44,403 bases of DNA from ZC4RG30 sp965652645 (GTDB lineage Bacteria; Pseudomonadota; Gammaproteobacteria; Steroidobacterales; Steroidobacteraceae): positions 1 through 44,403 of the forward strand of contig CBFGXE010000020.1 in the NCBI GenBank assembly GCA_965652645.1, read 5' to 3'. Below are positions 22,848 through 32,962 of this stretch, in pieces; position 1 is the first letter of the stretch; each line of letters begins with the position of its first letter. The notes beneath the pieces were generated by a model. The model was not told the DNA's origin and ran no database searches. It saw nothing but the letters and a program-made list of their open reading frames with translations. A program made the position numbers and the translations under genes.

Positions 22848-23936
22848 TCAGGGTGTCCTGGTCAGCTCCAGGGGAATGCGTTGCCCGGCCTGCTGCAGTT
22901 CACCCTTGATCCTGTTGCCTGCCAGCGTGCCGGTGAACTCCGCCTGCGCCGTGGCGACACGCACGGTGAGCATGTCGCCGGCCAGGGTGGCGTCGTTGAT
23001 GAGGATGCCCGAGGAGCTTTGTCCGCCCCGGCTGGAATCCACGTAGCCGAAATACTCTCCCTTCGGCCCGCTTTCAAAACGCATCGCCAGCGTGATTTCA
23101 ACGGGCTGGTTGGTCGCCGGGTTCGTGAAGGAACCCTTGCCCTGCCACTTGCCCTTCAGCGCCGCGAAGTTCGCGGCCGTGAGCTTCAATGCCACGGGCG
23201 GCGGCTGGTAGCTGCCCTTCTGCAGCGTCACGTCGAGCCCGTCGGGCGGGGCCGCGGCGCTGGGAACCTTCAGCCTGCCGGCGATGTTGCTGCCGGCGAG
23301 CCGGCCCTTGAAACTCACCTCGGCACCCACGTTCACCGTGAACGACAGTTCCCCGTTCTCCAGCACGACATTCGTCATCGGCCGGGTCAGGCCCTGGTCC
23401 GGGATCCGGAAGGTGCCCTCCAGGCCGCCGTTGCCCTGGGCGAATTCGAACACCAGCACCTGCGTATTCCCCGCCAGCGTGATCTTCGAATTCCATGCCC
23501 CGAGGTAGGGTTTCATTGCATCGGCCGACAGCGCCACCTTCTGGTAGGGCGCCAGCTCCAGCGCCAGCGCGCCGCCCGGCTGCGTCCACTGTCCGGCAAG
23601 CCTGCCGCCCGCGAGCTTGCCGGCATACGAGCCCTGCAGCGAGGGAACCGCGAACTTCAGGTCGTTGCCGTCCCAGGTCACGCTGCTGATCGGCGTGTTG
23701 TTCACGGCCGGGTTGTCCGGGGAGTTCAGCATCCCGGTGTAGGCGCCATTCGCACCACGCGTGAACGTGAAGCGCACTGTCAGGGAGTTGCCCGGGCTCA
23801 CCGTGAGCTTGCCCTGCCAGTCCCCGGCGAGGTCCACGGGCGCAGCTGCAAGCACGGCGGCAGGCATGGCCAGCAGCAGCGCGAGAACAGCGATGCCCGA
23901 CCTTCTGGAAATGGCGGTCCGGTTGTCAGCGTTCAT
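22848..23936 (-). CDS. Secreted protein with three tandem copies of a ~100-residue domain
   Basis: 362-residue exported protein. A signal peptide (SGIAVLALLLAMPAAVLAA) ends near residue 31. The rest is three copies of one beta-rich module at about residues 35-130, 144-239 and 258-360. Each copy has a W near the start (GDWQGKL, GAWNSKI, GKWQGKG), an F-x-F/R-F strand, a G-Y/L-x-G-x turn, a central strand (LKFAVPSLQGSYAGKLAGGRLAGQW, LSFTVNVGAEVSFKGRLAGSNIAG, LTVRVATAQAEFTGTLAGNRIKGE) and a hydrophobic last strand. This module resembles the domain often placed before secreted alpha/beta hydrolases, here with no hydrolase attached. AGGAGG precedes the ATG. It begins 8 bases after the permease stop, so it is the last gene of the exporter operon. 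Confidence 0.75.
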   Translation of the reverse strand: MNADNRTAISRRSGIAVLALLLAMPAAVLAAAPVDLAGDWQGKLTVSPGNSLTVRFTFTRGANGAYTGMLNSPDNPAVNNTPISSVTWDGNDLKFAVPSLQGSYAGKLAGGRLAGQWTQPGGALALELAPYQKVALSADAMKPYLGAWNSKITLAGNTQVLVFEFAQGNGGLEGTFRIPDQGLTRPMTNVVLENGELSFTVNVGAEVSFKGRLAGSNIAGRLKVPSAAAPPDGLDVTLQKGSYQPPPVALKLTAANFAALKGKWQGKGSFTNPATNQPVEITLAMRFESGPKGEYFGYVDSSRGGQSSSGILINDATLAGDMLTVRVATAQAEFTGTLAGNRIKGELQQAGQRIPLELTRTP

Positions 23937-23944
23937 CGCGCCTC

Positions 23945-26416
23945 CTAGGTGTAGCGCAGGGAATGGACAGGATCGGCATGCGCGGTGCGCCAGGACTGGG
24001 CCGCCACCGTGCTGAAAGCCACCGCCGCAGCCACCGCGGCGGCCAGCAGGAAGATCAGCGGATTGATGCCGGCGCGGTAGGCGAAGTCTTCCAGCCATAC
24101 GTCCACCCAGAAGTACGCTCCGACGGCCGCCAGGACAGAAGCAACCAGCACCAGCGCCAGGATGCGCCGGGCCAGCAGCGCGATGATCTGCGACGCCGTT
24201 GCCCCCAGCACCTTGCGCGTGCCGATCTCGCGCGTGCGCTGCTCGGTGGTGAAGGCCGCGAGGCCGAACAGCCCCAGGCAGGCGATGAAGATGCTGATCG
24301 CCGCGAAGATCCCGATCAGCTTGGTCAGGGTGATCTCGGTCTTGTACTGCGCATCAAGCGCCTCATCCAGGAAGCGGTATTCGAAGGGATGTTTCGGGTC
24401 GGCGTCCGCCATCACGCCCTCGACATGCGCCAGGGTGAGCGGCACCTCTTCCGGCGAGATGTCGAGGATCAGGTGCCGCTGCTGGAAGGGACGGTTGATC
24501 TCATCCACCTGCGACATGTCATTCCGCAGCTGCACCAGCACCAGCGGATCGAGCTGGTGGTGCAGCGACTTGAAGTTGAAGTCCTTCACCACGCCCACCA
24601 CGCGACCGTCGCCGTTGGCCTGCACGCGCTTGCCGATGGGGTTGGTCCAGCCCATCTGCTTCACCAGCTTCTCGTTCACCAGCACGTTGGGGCCGATGTC
24701 GGTCAGCAGGCGGGTCGAGAGGTCGCGCCCGTCCACCAGCGTCAGGCCCAGCACCTTCTCGTAGTTGTCGCCGATGGCCAGCACGTTCAGCAGCTGGCGC
24801 GTGACCGCGCCCTCCTCGTTCTCGATCCCGATGAACCCGATGAACCCGATGTTGGCCCGGTCGCCATCCGCGGGCGTCTGGCCGGCCACTGCCACGCCGC
24901 GCACGCGGGAGTCGGCCAGCAGCTCGTTGAGGATGGTGGGCATCTTCTCGATGGTGCCGGCACCGCGCAGCGACACCATCAGCCGGTTCTCGCGCTCGAA
25001 GCCGAGCGGCTGCGTCGACACGTAGTGCATCTGCGCGATCATCAGCAGCGTGCTGGCGATGGCCGCGGCGGAGATGGTGAACTGCACCAGCACCAGGAAC
25101 TCGCGCATGCGCAGGTTGCCACCCACGGCCTGCTGCTTGCCCGTTAGCGCCGTCAGCGGCGCCCACGAAGACAGGTAGAACGCCGGGTAGATGCCGGACA
25201 ACAGCCCCACGCCCAGCGCGATCACCAGCAGCCAGATGGCCAGCTGCGGGTCGAGCAGCGCCTCCAGCCCCACCTTGTTGTCCAGCAGGCTGGCGATGGG
25301 GGTGAACGTCAACGCCAGCGCGACCAGGCCCACGGCCACGGCCAGCGACACCACCGAGAACAGCAGCGCCTCGCCCATGAACTGCAGCGCCAGCGACAGC
25401 CGGCTGGCGCCGAGTATCTTGCGGAAGGCCACCGAGCGGGCGCGGCGCGTGGCGCGCGCGGTGGCCAGGTTCATGTAGTTGATGCAGGCGATCAGGAGGA
25501 TGATCAGGGCCACCGCCGCGCAGCCATAGAGGTAGGCCGCGTTGCCGCTGGGCTGGTCGTAGGCGCCCTCGGCACGCATGTGCGTCTCGGCCAGTGGCTG
25601 CAGCCAGCTGCGCCACTCCATGTTCACCGAGTTCAGCATCTCGGCCATGTACCGGGCGGCGAAGTCGCTGCTCATGCGCTCCCAGTCCGCCGGCCGGAAC
25701 GAAGGGTGCATCTGCAGGTAGGTGTAGGTCTGCGCCTGCGGGCCGCTGAGTTGCGCGCGCCGCTGGGTGGGGTTGTCGCTGAGGCGCAGGTAGGGCACGT
25801 TGTTCGAGAACAGCAGGTCGTACTTCACGTGCGTGTTGGGCGGCAGGTCTTCGAACACCAGCGTCACGCGCCGCGGGGTGCCGCTGTCGGACTGCAGCAG
25901 CCTGCCCATCGGATCCTCGTCGCCGAAGTAGCGCCTGGCCACGGTCTGGCTGATGGCCAGGGAGTCCCCTTCCTGCAGGGCGCTCTTCGGGTCGCCCGCC
26001 AGCACCTTCACCGGCAGGACATCGAAGACATGCGGATCGGTGAAGTAGCTGGCTTCCCAGTAATAGGTGTTTTCCGGCTGCTCGGGGCGGCGCATGGCGA
26101 TGCCGCCCTCGTTGGCGTTGTTGCGCAGCCGGACGTAGTTGTGGATGACCTCCGGGTATTCCGCGGCGAGCATGGGTCCCAGCGCGTCGGATGTGATCGC
26201 GAGGGTCTCGGTCTTGTCGGGGGTGATGAACTCGTTCACCACCCGGTAGATGTTCTCGTGGCCGGCATAGTGGCGGTCGTAGGTCAGCTCGCTCCTGAGG
26301 AACAGGCCGAGCAGCAGGCAGGAGGCCAGGCCCAGGGCGAGGCCTGCGATGTTGATCGCCGAATACAGCTTCTCGCGCTTGAAGTTGCGGACCAGGACCG
26401 AAAGCTGGTTGGGCAC
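23945..26416 (-). CDS. ABC transporter permease, MacB/FtsX family, double module
   Basis: 823-residue permease. The N-terminal helix (YSAINIAGLALGLASCLLLGLFL) is followed by a periplasmic MacB_PCD domain (about 45-280), then three FtsX helices (about 290-410, with the YMNLATARATRRARSVAFRK loop), a second N-terminal-type helix near 430-455, a second periplasmic domain and a second FtsX block (about 695-815, with REIGTRKVLGATASQI). The double layout is the type 7 ABC family that drives substrates from periplasm outward by mechanotransmission rather than moving them across the inner membrane. The start is GTG 26416 with AGGAG seven bases upstream. It sits between the ATPase and the triple-repeat protein in one operon. 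Confidence 0.9.
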   Translation of the reverse strand: MPNQLSVLVRNFKREKLYSAINIAGLALGLASCLLLGLFLRSELTYDRHYAGHENIYRVVNEFITPDKTETLAITSDALGPMLAAEYPEVIHNYVRLRNNANEGGIAMRRPEQPENTYYWEASYFTDPHVFDVLPVKVLAGDPKSALQEGDSLAISQTVARRYFGDEDPMGRLLQSDSGTPRRVTLVFEDLPPNTHVKYDLLFSNNVPYLRLSDNPTQRRAQLSGPQAQTYTYLQMHPSFRPADWERMSSDFAARYMAEMLNSVNMEWRSWLQPLAETHMRAEGAYDQPSGNAAYLYGCAAVALIILLIACINYMNLATARATRRARSVAFRKILGASRLSLALQFMGEALLFSVVSLAVAVGLVALALTFTPIASLLDNKVGLEALLDPQLAIWLLVIALGVGLLSGIYPAFYLSSWAPLTALTGKQQAVGGNLRMREFLVLVQFTISAAAIASTLLMIAQMHYVSTQPLGFERENRLMVSLRGAGTIEKMPTILNELLADSRVRGVAVAGQTPADGDRANIGFIGFIGIENEEGAVTRQLLNVLAIGDNYEKVLGLTLVDGRDLSTRLLTDIGPNVLVNEKLVKQMGWTNPIGKRVQANGDGRVVGVVKDFNFKSLHHQLDPLVLVQLRNDMSQVDEINRPFQQRHLILDISPEEVPLTLAHVEGVMADADPKHPFEYRFLDEALDAQYKTEITLTKLIGIFAAISIFIACLGLFGLAAFTTEQRTREIGTRKVLGATASQIIALLARRILALVLVASVLAAVGAYFWVDVWLEDFAYRAGINPLIFLLAAAVAAAVAFSTVAAQSWRTAHADPVHSLRYT

Positions 26417-26508
26417 AGGGATCTCCTCGACATGCCGCAGCGAGCCGCACGGGTTGAAGCCTGCCGTGCGCGAAGACCGTGCCGCCCGGGTGGCGGCGCC
26501 CTTTGAAC

Positions 26509-27195
26509 CTATTGCGGCCGGTTGGCCTTGTCTGACACCACCTTGCCGTCCAGCAGGTTCACGATGCGTGTACTGAACGTGGCATTCGGGGCGGAGTGCG
26601 TGACCATCAGGATGGTGGTGCCCTCGCCGTTGAGCTGCCGCAGCAGGCGCATCACCTCATCGCCGTGCTCGGAGTCGAGGTTGCCCGTCGGCTCGTCGGC
26701 CAGGATCAGCTTCGGCTGGCACACCAGCGCGCGTGCCACGGCCACGCGCTGTTGCTGGCCGCCGGACAGCTGCGCCGGGAAGTGATCGCGGCGGTGGGCG
26801 ATGTTCATCTTCTCGAGCACGGCGTCGACGCGGCTCCTGCGTTCGGCGGCCGGCACCTTGCCGTAGACCAGCGGCAGTTCGACATTCTCGAACACCGTGA
26901 GCTCGTCGATGAGGTTGAAGCTCTGGAACACGAAACCGATGTTGGCCTTGCGGATCTGCGCCCGGCGACTTTCCGGGTAGCGCGAGACGTCCTCGCCCAG
27001 GAAGTGGTAGGCCCCGTCGCTGGGTGAGTCGATCATCCCGAGGATGTGCAGCAGCGTCGACTTGCCGCACCCGGAGGGCCCCATGATGGAGACAAACTCG
27101 CCCTCCCCCAGCGTGAAGTCGACACCGTCCACTGCCGTGGTCTCCACCGTCTCGGTGCGATAGATCTTCTTCAGGCCCCGCGTCTCGATGATCAT
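26509..27195 (-). CDS. ABC transporter ATP-binding protein (MacB/LolD type)
   Basis: 228-residue ATPase. Walker A GPSGCGKST at 39-47, Q-loop in GFVFQSFNLIDELT, signature LSGGQQQ at 143-149, Walker B LILADEPT at 163-170 and the switch H in VTHSAP are all intact. The spacing and the sequence SFNLIDELTVFENVELPL are typical of LolD/MacB/FtsE ATPases that pair with FtsX-type permeases. The ATG at 27195 overlaps the stop of the HlyD gene (27192) by four bases, indicating coupling, and the permease starts 92 bases further on. Lipoprotein export by Lol is unlikely because the permease is not LolC/E-like. Confidence 0.93.
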   Translation of the reverse strand: MIIETRGLKKIYRTETVETTAVDGVDFTLGEGEFVSIMGPSGCGKSTLLHILGMIDSPSDGAYHFLGEDVSRYPESRRAQIRKANIGFVFQSFNLIDELTVFENVELPLVYGKVPAAERRSRVDAVLEKMNIAHRRDHFPAQLSGGQQQRVAVARALVCQPKLILADEPTGNLDSEHGDEVMRLLRQLNGEGTTILMVTHSAPNATFSTRIVNLLDGKVVSDKANRPQ

Positions 27196-28490
27196 GGTTT
27201 GCCCTTCTGGGTTGTGAGCGCCTCGCTGAAGCGCAATTCATCGACGTCGTTGTAGCTGTCGTATCCGGAGGTGATGATGCGGTCACCCTCGCGCAGGCCT
27301 TCCAGCACCTCCACCTGCCGCGGGTTCTGCTTGCCGAGCCGCACGTCGGCGCGGCGCGCACTGCCGCCGCCTGCATCGACCAGGTACACCCAGCGGCCGG
27401 CGGTGTGCTGGTAGAAGCCGCCCTTGGCCACCATCAGGCTTTCCACTGGCGCGCCGAAGCTCAGCTCCACCGTGACCGTCTGGCCGCGCCGCAGGTTGTC
27501 GGGGACATCCCCCTCGAACACCACGTCGGCCTCGAACACGCCCGACTTCACCTCGTCGTAGGTCTTCTGCACCTTCACTTCCCAGGTGCGGCCATCAAGG
27601 CTCACGTGGCCGGGCTGGCCGGGCGTGACGCGCCCCAGGTAGGCCTGGTCCACCCGGGTGCGGATCTTGAAGCCCTCGGGAGCATCGATCTGGCCGATGC
27701 GCTGGCCGGCGTTGATGTTCTGGCCCACCTCGGCGCTGATGGAGGAGATCTGCCCGTCGATGGGCGCGCGCACCTCCAGCGCCTGCACGATGCGGTTGAG
27801 CAGTTCCATGCTTTCGTTGAGCCGCACGATGGATTCCTTGGCCACCTTCAGCTGGTTGGCGCTGAGGATCTCCTCCTGCCGGATGCGCTCGGCCATCAGC
27901 TCGCGCCGCTTCTTCAGGAACTGCAGCTGGTCGCGCGTGATCTCGTACTGTTCCCTGGAGATCGGGCTGTTGGGATTTTTCATCAGCGCGTCATAGCGCT
28001 GGAAGCGGTTTTCGATCTCCAGGATCTGGTGATCCAGGTCGAGCAGCTGGTCCTGGCGGATCAGGCTGCTGGTGGCGCGGTTGAATTCGGTGTTGCGCTG
28101 GATGTCGAGCGTCTCCAGCAGCCGCGTCTCGGTTTCGATGGCATTGCGCTGCGCCTGCACGTTGGCGAACGTCACCAGCAGGTCGCCCTGCTTCACCTGC
28201 TGGCCGCCTTCCACGTGGATGCGTTCCACGCGGCCGCCTTGTTCCACGTCCAGGTAGTGGGTGGTGGCCGGTTCGACCGTGCCATCAAACGGGTAGTATT
28301 CGCGGAACACGCCCTTCTGGACCACCGCGGTGGTGATGCGCGCGGCATCCACGCGCAGGCGCGAACTGCCGGCGCGCGAGACCACCTGCCACGCAACCAG
28401 CACGACGGCCAATGCGCCGACGCCAATGAGCATCCATCTCGAGGCGGGGCGCGACTGTTTTTCTATCACCCGATCCATGGTGACCGTCAT
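27192..28490 (-). CDS. HlyD/MacA-type periplasmic adaptor subunit
   Basis: About 432 residues. An N-terminal membrane helix (WMLIGVGALAVVLVAWQVV, about 19-37) anchors it; the biotinyl-lipoyl-like half YYPFDGTVEPATTHYLDVEQGGRVERI follows. A long helical hairpin rich in Q, R, E and L (about 110-250) reaches outward, and the second lipoyl half is VRAPIDGQISSISAEVGQNINAGQRIG. The C-terminal barrel has VKVQKTYDEVKSGVFEADVVF. This is the membrane-fusion protein of a tripartite exporter with the next two genes; no outer-membrane TolC partner is nearby. ATG 28490 has no good ribosome site, and ATG 28478 is an alternative. The frame is open much further upstream, but that part lies opposite another gene. 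Confidence 0.87.
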   Translation of the reverse strand: MTVTMDRVIEKQSRPASRWMLIGVGALAVVLVAWQVVSRAGSSRLRVDAARITTAVVQKGVFREYYPFDGTVEPATTHYLDVEQGGRVERIHVEGGQQVKQGDLLVTFANVQAQRNAIETETRLLETLDIQRNTEFNRATSSLIRQDQLLDLDHQILEIENRFQRYDALMKNPNSPISREQYEITRDQLQFLKKRRELMAERIRQEEILSANQLKVAKESIVRLNESMELLNRIVQALEVRAPIDGQISSISAEVGQNINAGQRIGQIDAPEGFKIRTRVDQAYLGRVTPGQPGHVSLDGRTWEVKVQKTYDEVKSGVFEADVVFEGDVPDNLRRGQTVTVELSFGAPVESLMVAKGGFYQHTAGRWVYLVDAGGGSARRADVRLGKQNPRQVEVLEGLREGDRIITSGYDSYNDVDELRFSEALTTQKGKP

Positions 28491-28627
28491 AGTCCCGGGG
28501 TGCCGCCGGCTTCTTACAGCAGCATAGTAGACCTTGATGCGAAGCCCTGTCGGCAGGCGGAAGCGGGTTGGCCATGACCTGCGTTGACTTTGCAACCCGG
28601 GGCACTTCCAGCGGTCATACTGCCAAT

Positions 28628-28999
28628 ATGAAGTGCGTCCTGATCCCGTCGCTCCTCGCCTGTATGCTGCTGCCGTCCTTTGCTGCGACGCAACGCCTGG
28701 AGGAACCGCGGGCCCTGCGTCTGGAGGGCGAGCGGGCCAGGCAGCTGCGGCTGCTGCGAGGCGATGCCCCGGCAAAGCATTTTCCGGCCGCCGCGAAGGC
28801 TGCGGCCCTGGACGGCGTGGTGGTGGTGGACGTGTTGCTGAATGAATCAGGACAGGTACTTGAGGCACAGGTAGTGAGCGAGCAGCCCCGCGGCCGGGGG
28901 TTCGGGCTGGCCGCGCTCGACACGGTGAAGACCTTCGAGTTCGAGAATCCCTACCGGCGCTGGCTGCTGGTGGCACTGACCGTCGAGTTCCTGCCCTGA
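28628..28999 (+). CDS. Small exported protein with TonB C-terminal domain
   Basis: 123-residue protein. A signal peptide (MKCVLIPSLLACMLLPSFAA) ends near residue 20; a charged region rich in R and L follows. The rest resembles a TonB C-terminal domain: PAAAKAAALDGVVVVDVLLNESGQVLEAQVV followed by LDTVKTFEFENPY. There is no N-terminal membrane anchor or proline-rich spacer, so it is not a working energy-transducing TonB; such stand-alone domains are common and of unknown role. It is divergent from the exporter operon. The stop is one base before the ATG of the diguanylate cyclase, so the two are likely coupled. A weak start site is seen at ATG 28628. Confidence 0.75.
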   Translation: MKCVLIPSLLACMLLPSFAATQRLEEPRALRLEGERARQLRLLRGDAPAKHFPAAAKAAALDGVVVVDVLLNESGQVLEAQVVSEQPRGRGFGLAALDTVKTFEFENPYRRWLLVALTVEFLP

Positions 29000-29000
29000 C

Positions 29001-30206
29001 ATGCCCCGGTCACCGCTGCTGCAGTTCCAGGTTCGCACGCTGCTCGTCGCCACCGCCCTCATCGCGGTGACGCTGCTGACGCTGGTGCTGGTGCCGCAGT
29101 TCCTCGCGCGTGATGCCCGCCTGCAGGTGCTGCGCATGCACGTGGACCAGGTGGCGCGACTGGCAGCCAGCCATGTGGATGGCGACCTGCACCGCGAACT
29201 GCTCTCCGGCACCGCGGACGAGGCGAAACTCGCGGCGGCGCGGGTGCCGCTGATGCGTCTGCACGAGGGCTGGCCGGAGGCCGTGTATGTCTACACCATG
29301 GGTGTGATTGACGGCACGGCACGCTTCATTCTCGACACGGCGCAGGACGCGCCGTTTGCCGCCAGGCGCGACCTGAAGGCCTCCAGTTACATGGAGCCCT
29401 GGGAGCAGCGCGAGGAATACCGCGACGACTGGCTGCGGCGGATCGCCGCCGGCGAGACCTACGTGACGCCCGGCTTCCAGCTGGATGACTACGGCATGTT
29501 CCTCAGTGGCCATTCACCCATCTTCGACAGCAGCGGCGCAGTGGCGGGGTTCGTGGGCGTGGACTTCGGGCTGGACTATTACCTCTCGCAGGAAGCGCAT
29601 TTCCGTCGCATCGAGCGCGCCAGCGGGGGCGTGGCGTTGCTGCTGTCGGTGCTGTTGGGCTACCTGCACGCGCGCCGCCAGCATGCGCAGCAGGCCGAGG
29701 TGCGTCGCCACTACCACTCCTCCATGCAGGACCCGCTCACCGGCCTGCCCAACCGCCGCGGCGCGATGTCGGCCATCAACGAGCTCTGGTCCACGCCGGA
29801 CGCGCACAGCCATGCGGCACTGCTGGTCGACGTGGATCATTTCAAGCAGATCAATGACACGCATGGCCACAAGACGGGTGACGACGTGCTGCGGGCCCTG
29901 GCTTCGGCGCTCACCTGCAGTGTGCGGCCGGGCGACATCACGGCACGCCTGGGCGGCGATGAATTCCTGATCTTCGCGCGGGACTGCGATCGCCGCGGGG
30001 CGGAGCAGATCGCGACGCGGCTGCTGGCCGCGGTGCGGGCGGTGGAATCGCCGACGCGCTTCACCGTGTCGGTGGGGCTGGGCATTGCCACCCGCCTCAG
30101 CGGTGGGTTTGACCTGCTCTACCACCATGCCGATGCTGCGCTCTACCGGGCCAAGCGCACCGGCCGCGATCGTTTCGCCGCCCACGAGGATGCGGTCACG
30201 GGCTGA
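29001..30206 (+). CDS. Membrane diguanylate cyclase with periplasmic sensor
   Basis: 401-residue enzyme that makes cyclic di-GMP. Helix 1 (LLVATALIAVTLLTLVLVPQFL, about 14-35) and helix 2 (about 208-222) enclose a periplasmic sensor of about 170 residues, with GFVGVDFGLDYY near its end suggesting a Cache/CHASE-like fold. The GGDEF domain (about 240-395) has GGDEF at 318-322, DVDHFKQINDTHGHKTGDDVL, and an intact inhibitory I-site R309-PGD312 five residues before the motif. The active site looks complete. It follows the TonB-C protein by one base. The sensed signal is unknown. Confidence 0.92.
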   Translation: MPRSPLLQFQVRTLLVATALIAVTLLTLVLVPQFLARDARLQVLRMHVDQVARLAASHVDGDLHRELLSGTADEAKLAAARVPLMRLHEGWPEAVYVYTMGVIDGTARFILDTAQDAPFAARRDLKASSYMEPWEQREEYRDDWLRRIAAGETYVTPGFQLDDYGMFLSGHSPIFDSSGAVAGFVGVDFGLDYYLSQEAHFRRIERASGGVALLLSVLLGYLHARRQHAQQAEVRRHYHSSMQDPLTGLPNRRGAMSAINELWSTPDAHSHAALLVDVDHFKQINDTHGHKTGDDVLRALASALTCSVRPGDITARLGGDEFLIFARDCDRRGAEQIATRLLAAVRAVESPTRFTVSVGLGIATRLSGGFDLLYHHADAALYRAKRTGRDRFAAHEDAVTG

Positions 30207-30241
30207 GGATGCCTCGCCCCCGGACAGCCGCCGGGGCTGGT

Positions 30242-30259
30242 GCCGGGTGCGGGCCCGGC
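30242..30259. terminator. Possible hairpin between the convergent diguanylate cyclase and gyrB genes
   Basis: GCCGGG-TGCGGG-CCCGGC gives a 6-bp stem with a 6-base loop. A neighbouring CCCCGG/CCGGGG pair (30218-30236) could form another. There is no T-run. Confidence 0.35.
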
Positions 30260-30263
30260 GCCG

Positions 30264-32699
<2,436 letters not shown>

Positions 32700-32725
32700 G
32701 GAGCACCCGGAATTTGCACCTTATT

Positions 32726-32731
32726 ATTATA
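32726..32731 (-). promoter_or_regulatory. Probable -10 element of a gyrB promoter
   Basis: TATAAT on the minus strand inside an AT-rich patch (TTATTATTATAA, 32721-32732) in an otherwise GC-rich gap. A transcript would start near 32719, 20 bases before the ATG. No matching -35 hexamer is seen. The remaining 32732-32962 is GC-rich with no gene seen. Confidence 0.45.
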
Positions 32732-32962
32732 ACCTCTGAAACAGGCGCTCTGCGCGGGGGAAATCGGCGCCGAAATGGCGGGTTTTGCGGCGGGTTCGGC
32801 GGGGTTTCTGGCCGGGGGCGGGCACGAGTTCGGTCCGGTTCGGCTGGCTCCAGCCGATTTGACTGATCAACAAGCTCTTTTGCGGCGGCCGTCAGGCGCG
32901 TTCGCCGCCTTTGTCGGCTGTTTGGTGAACTTTAAGGACAGATCGGAGCAAGTTCCGCCCAT

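Noticed and set aside
28491..28976. A 162-codon upstream extension of the HlyD frame.
   Set aside because: Lies opposite the TonB-C gene and its promoter, proline/arginine-rich, with no homology to adaptor proteins.
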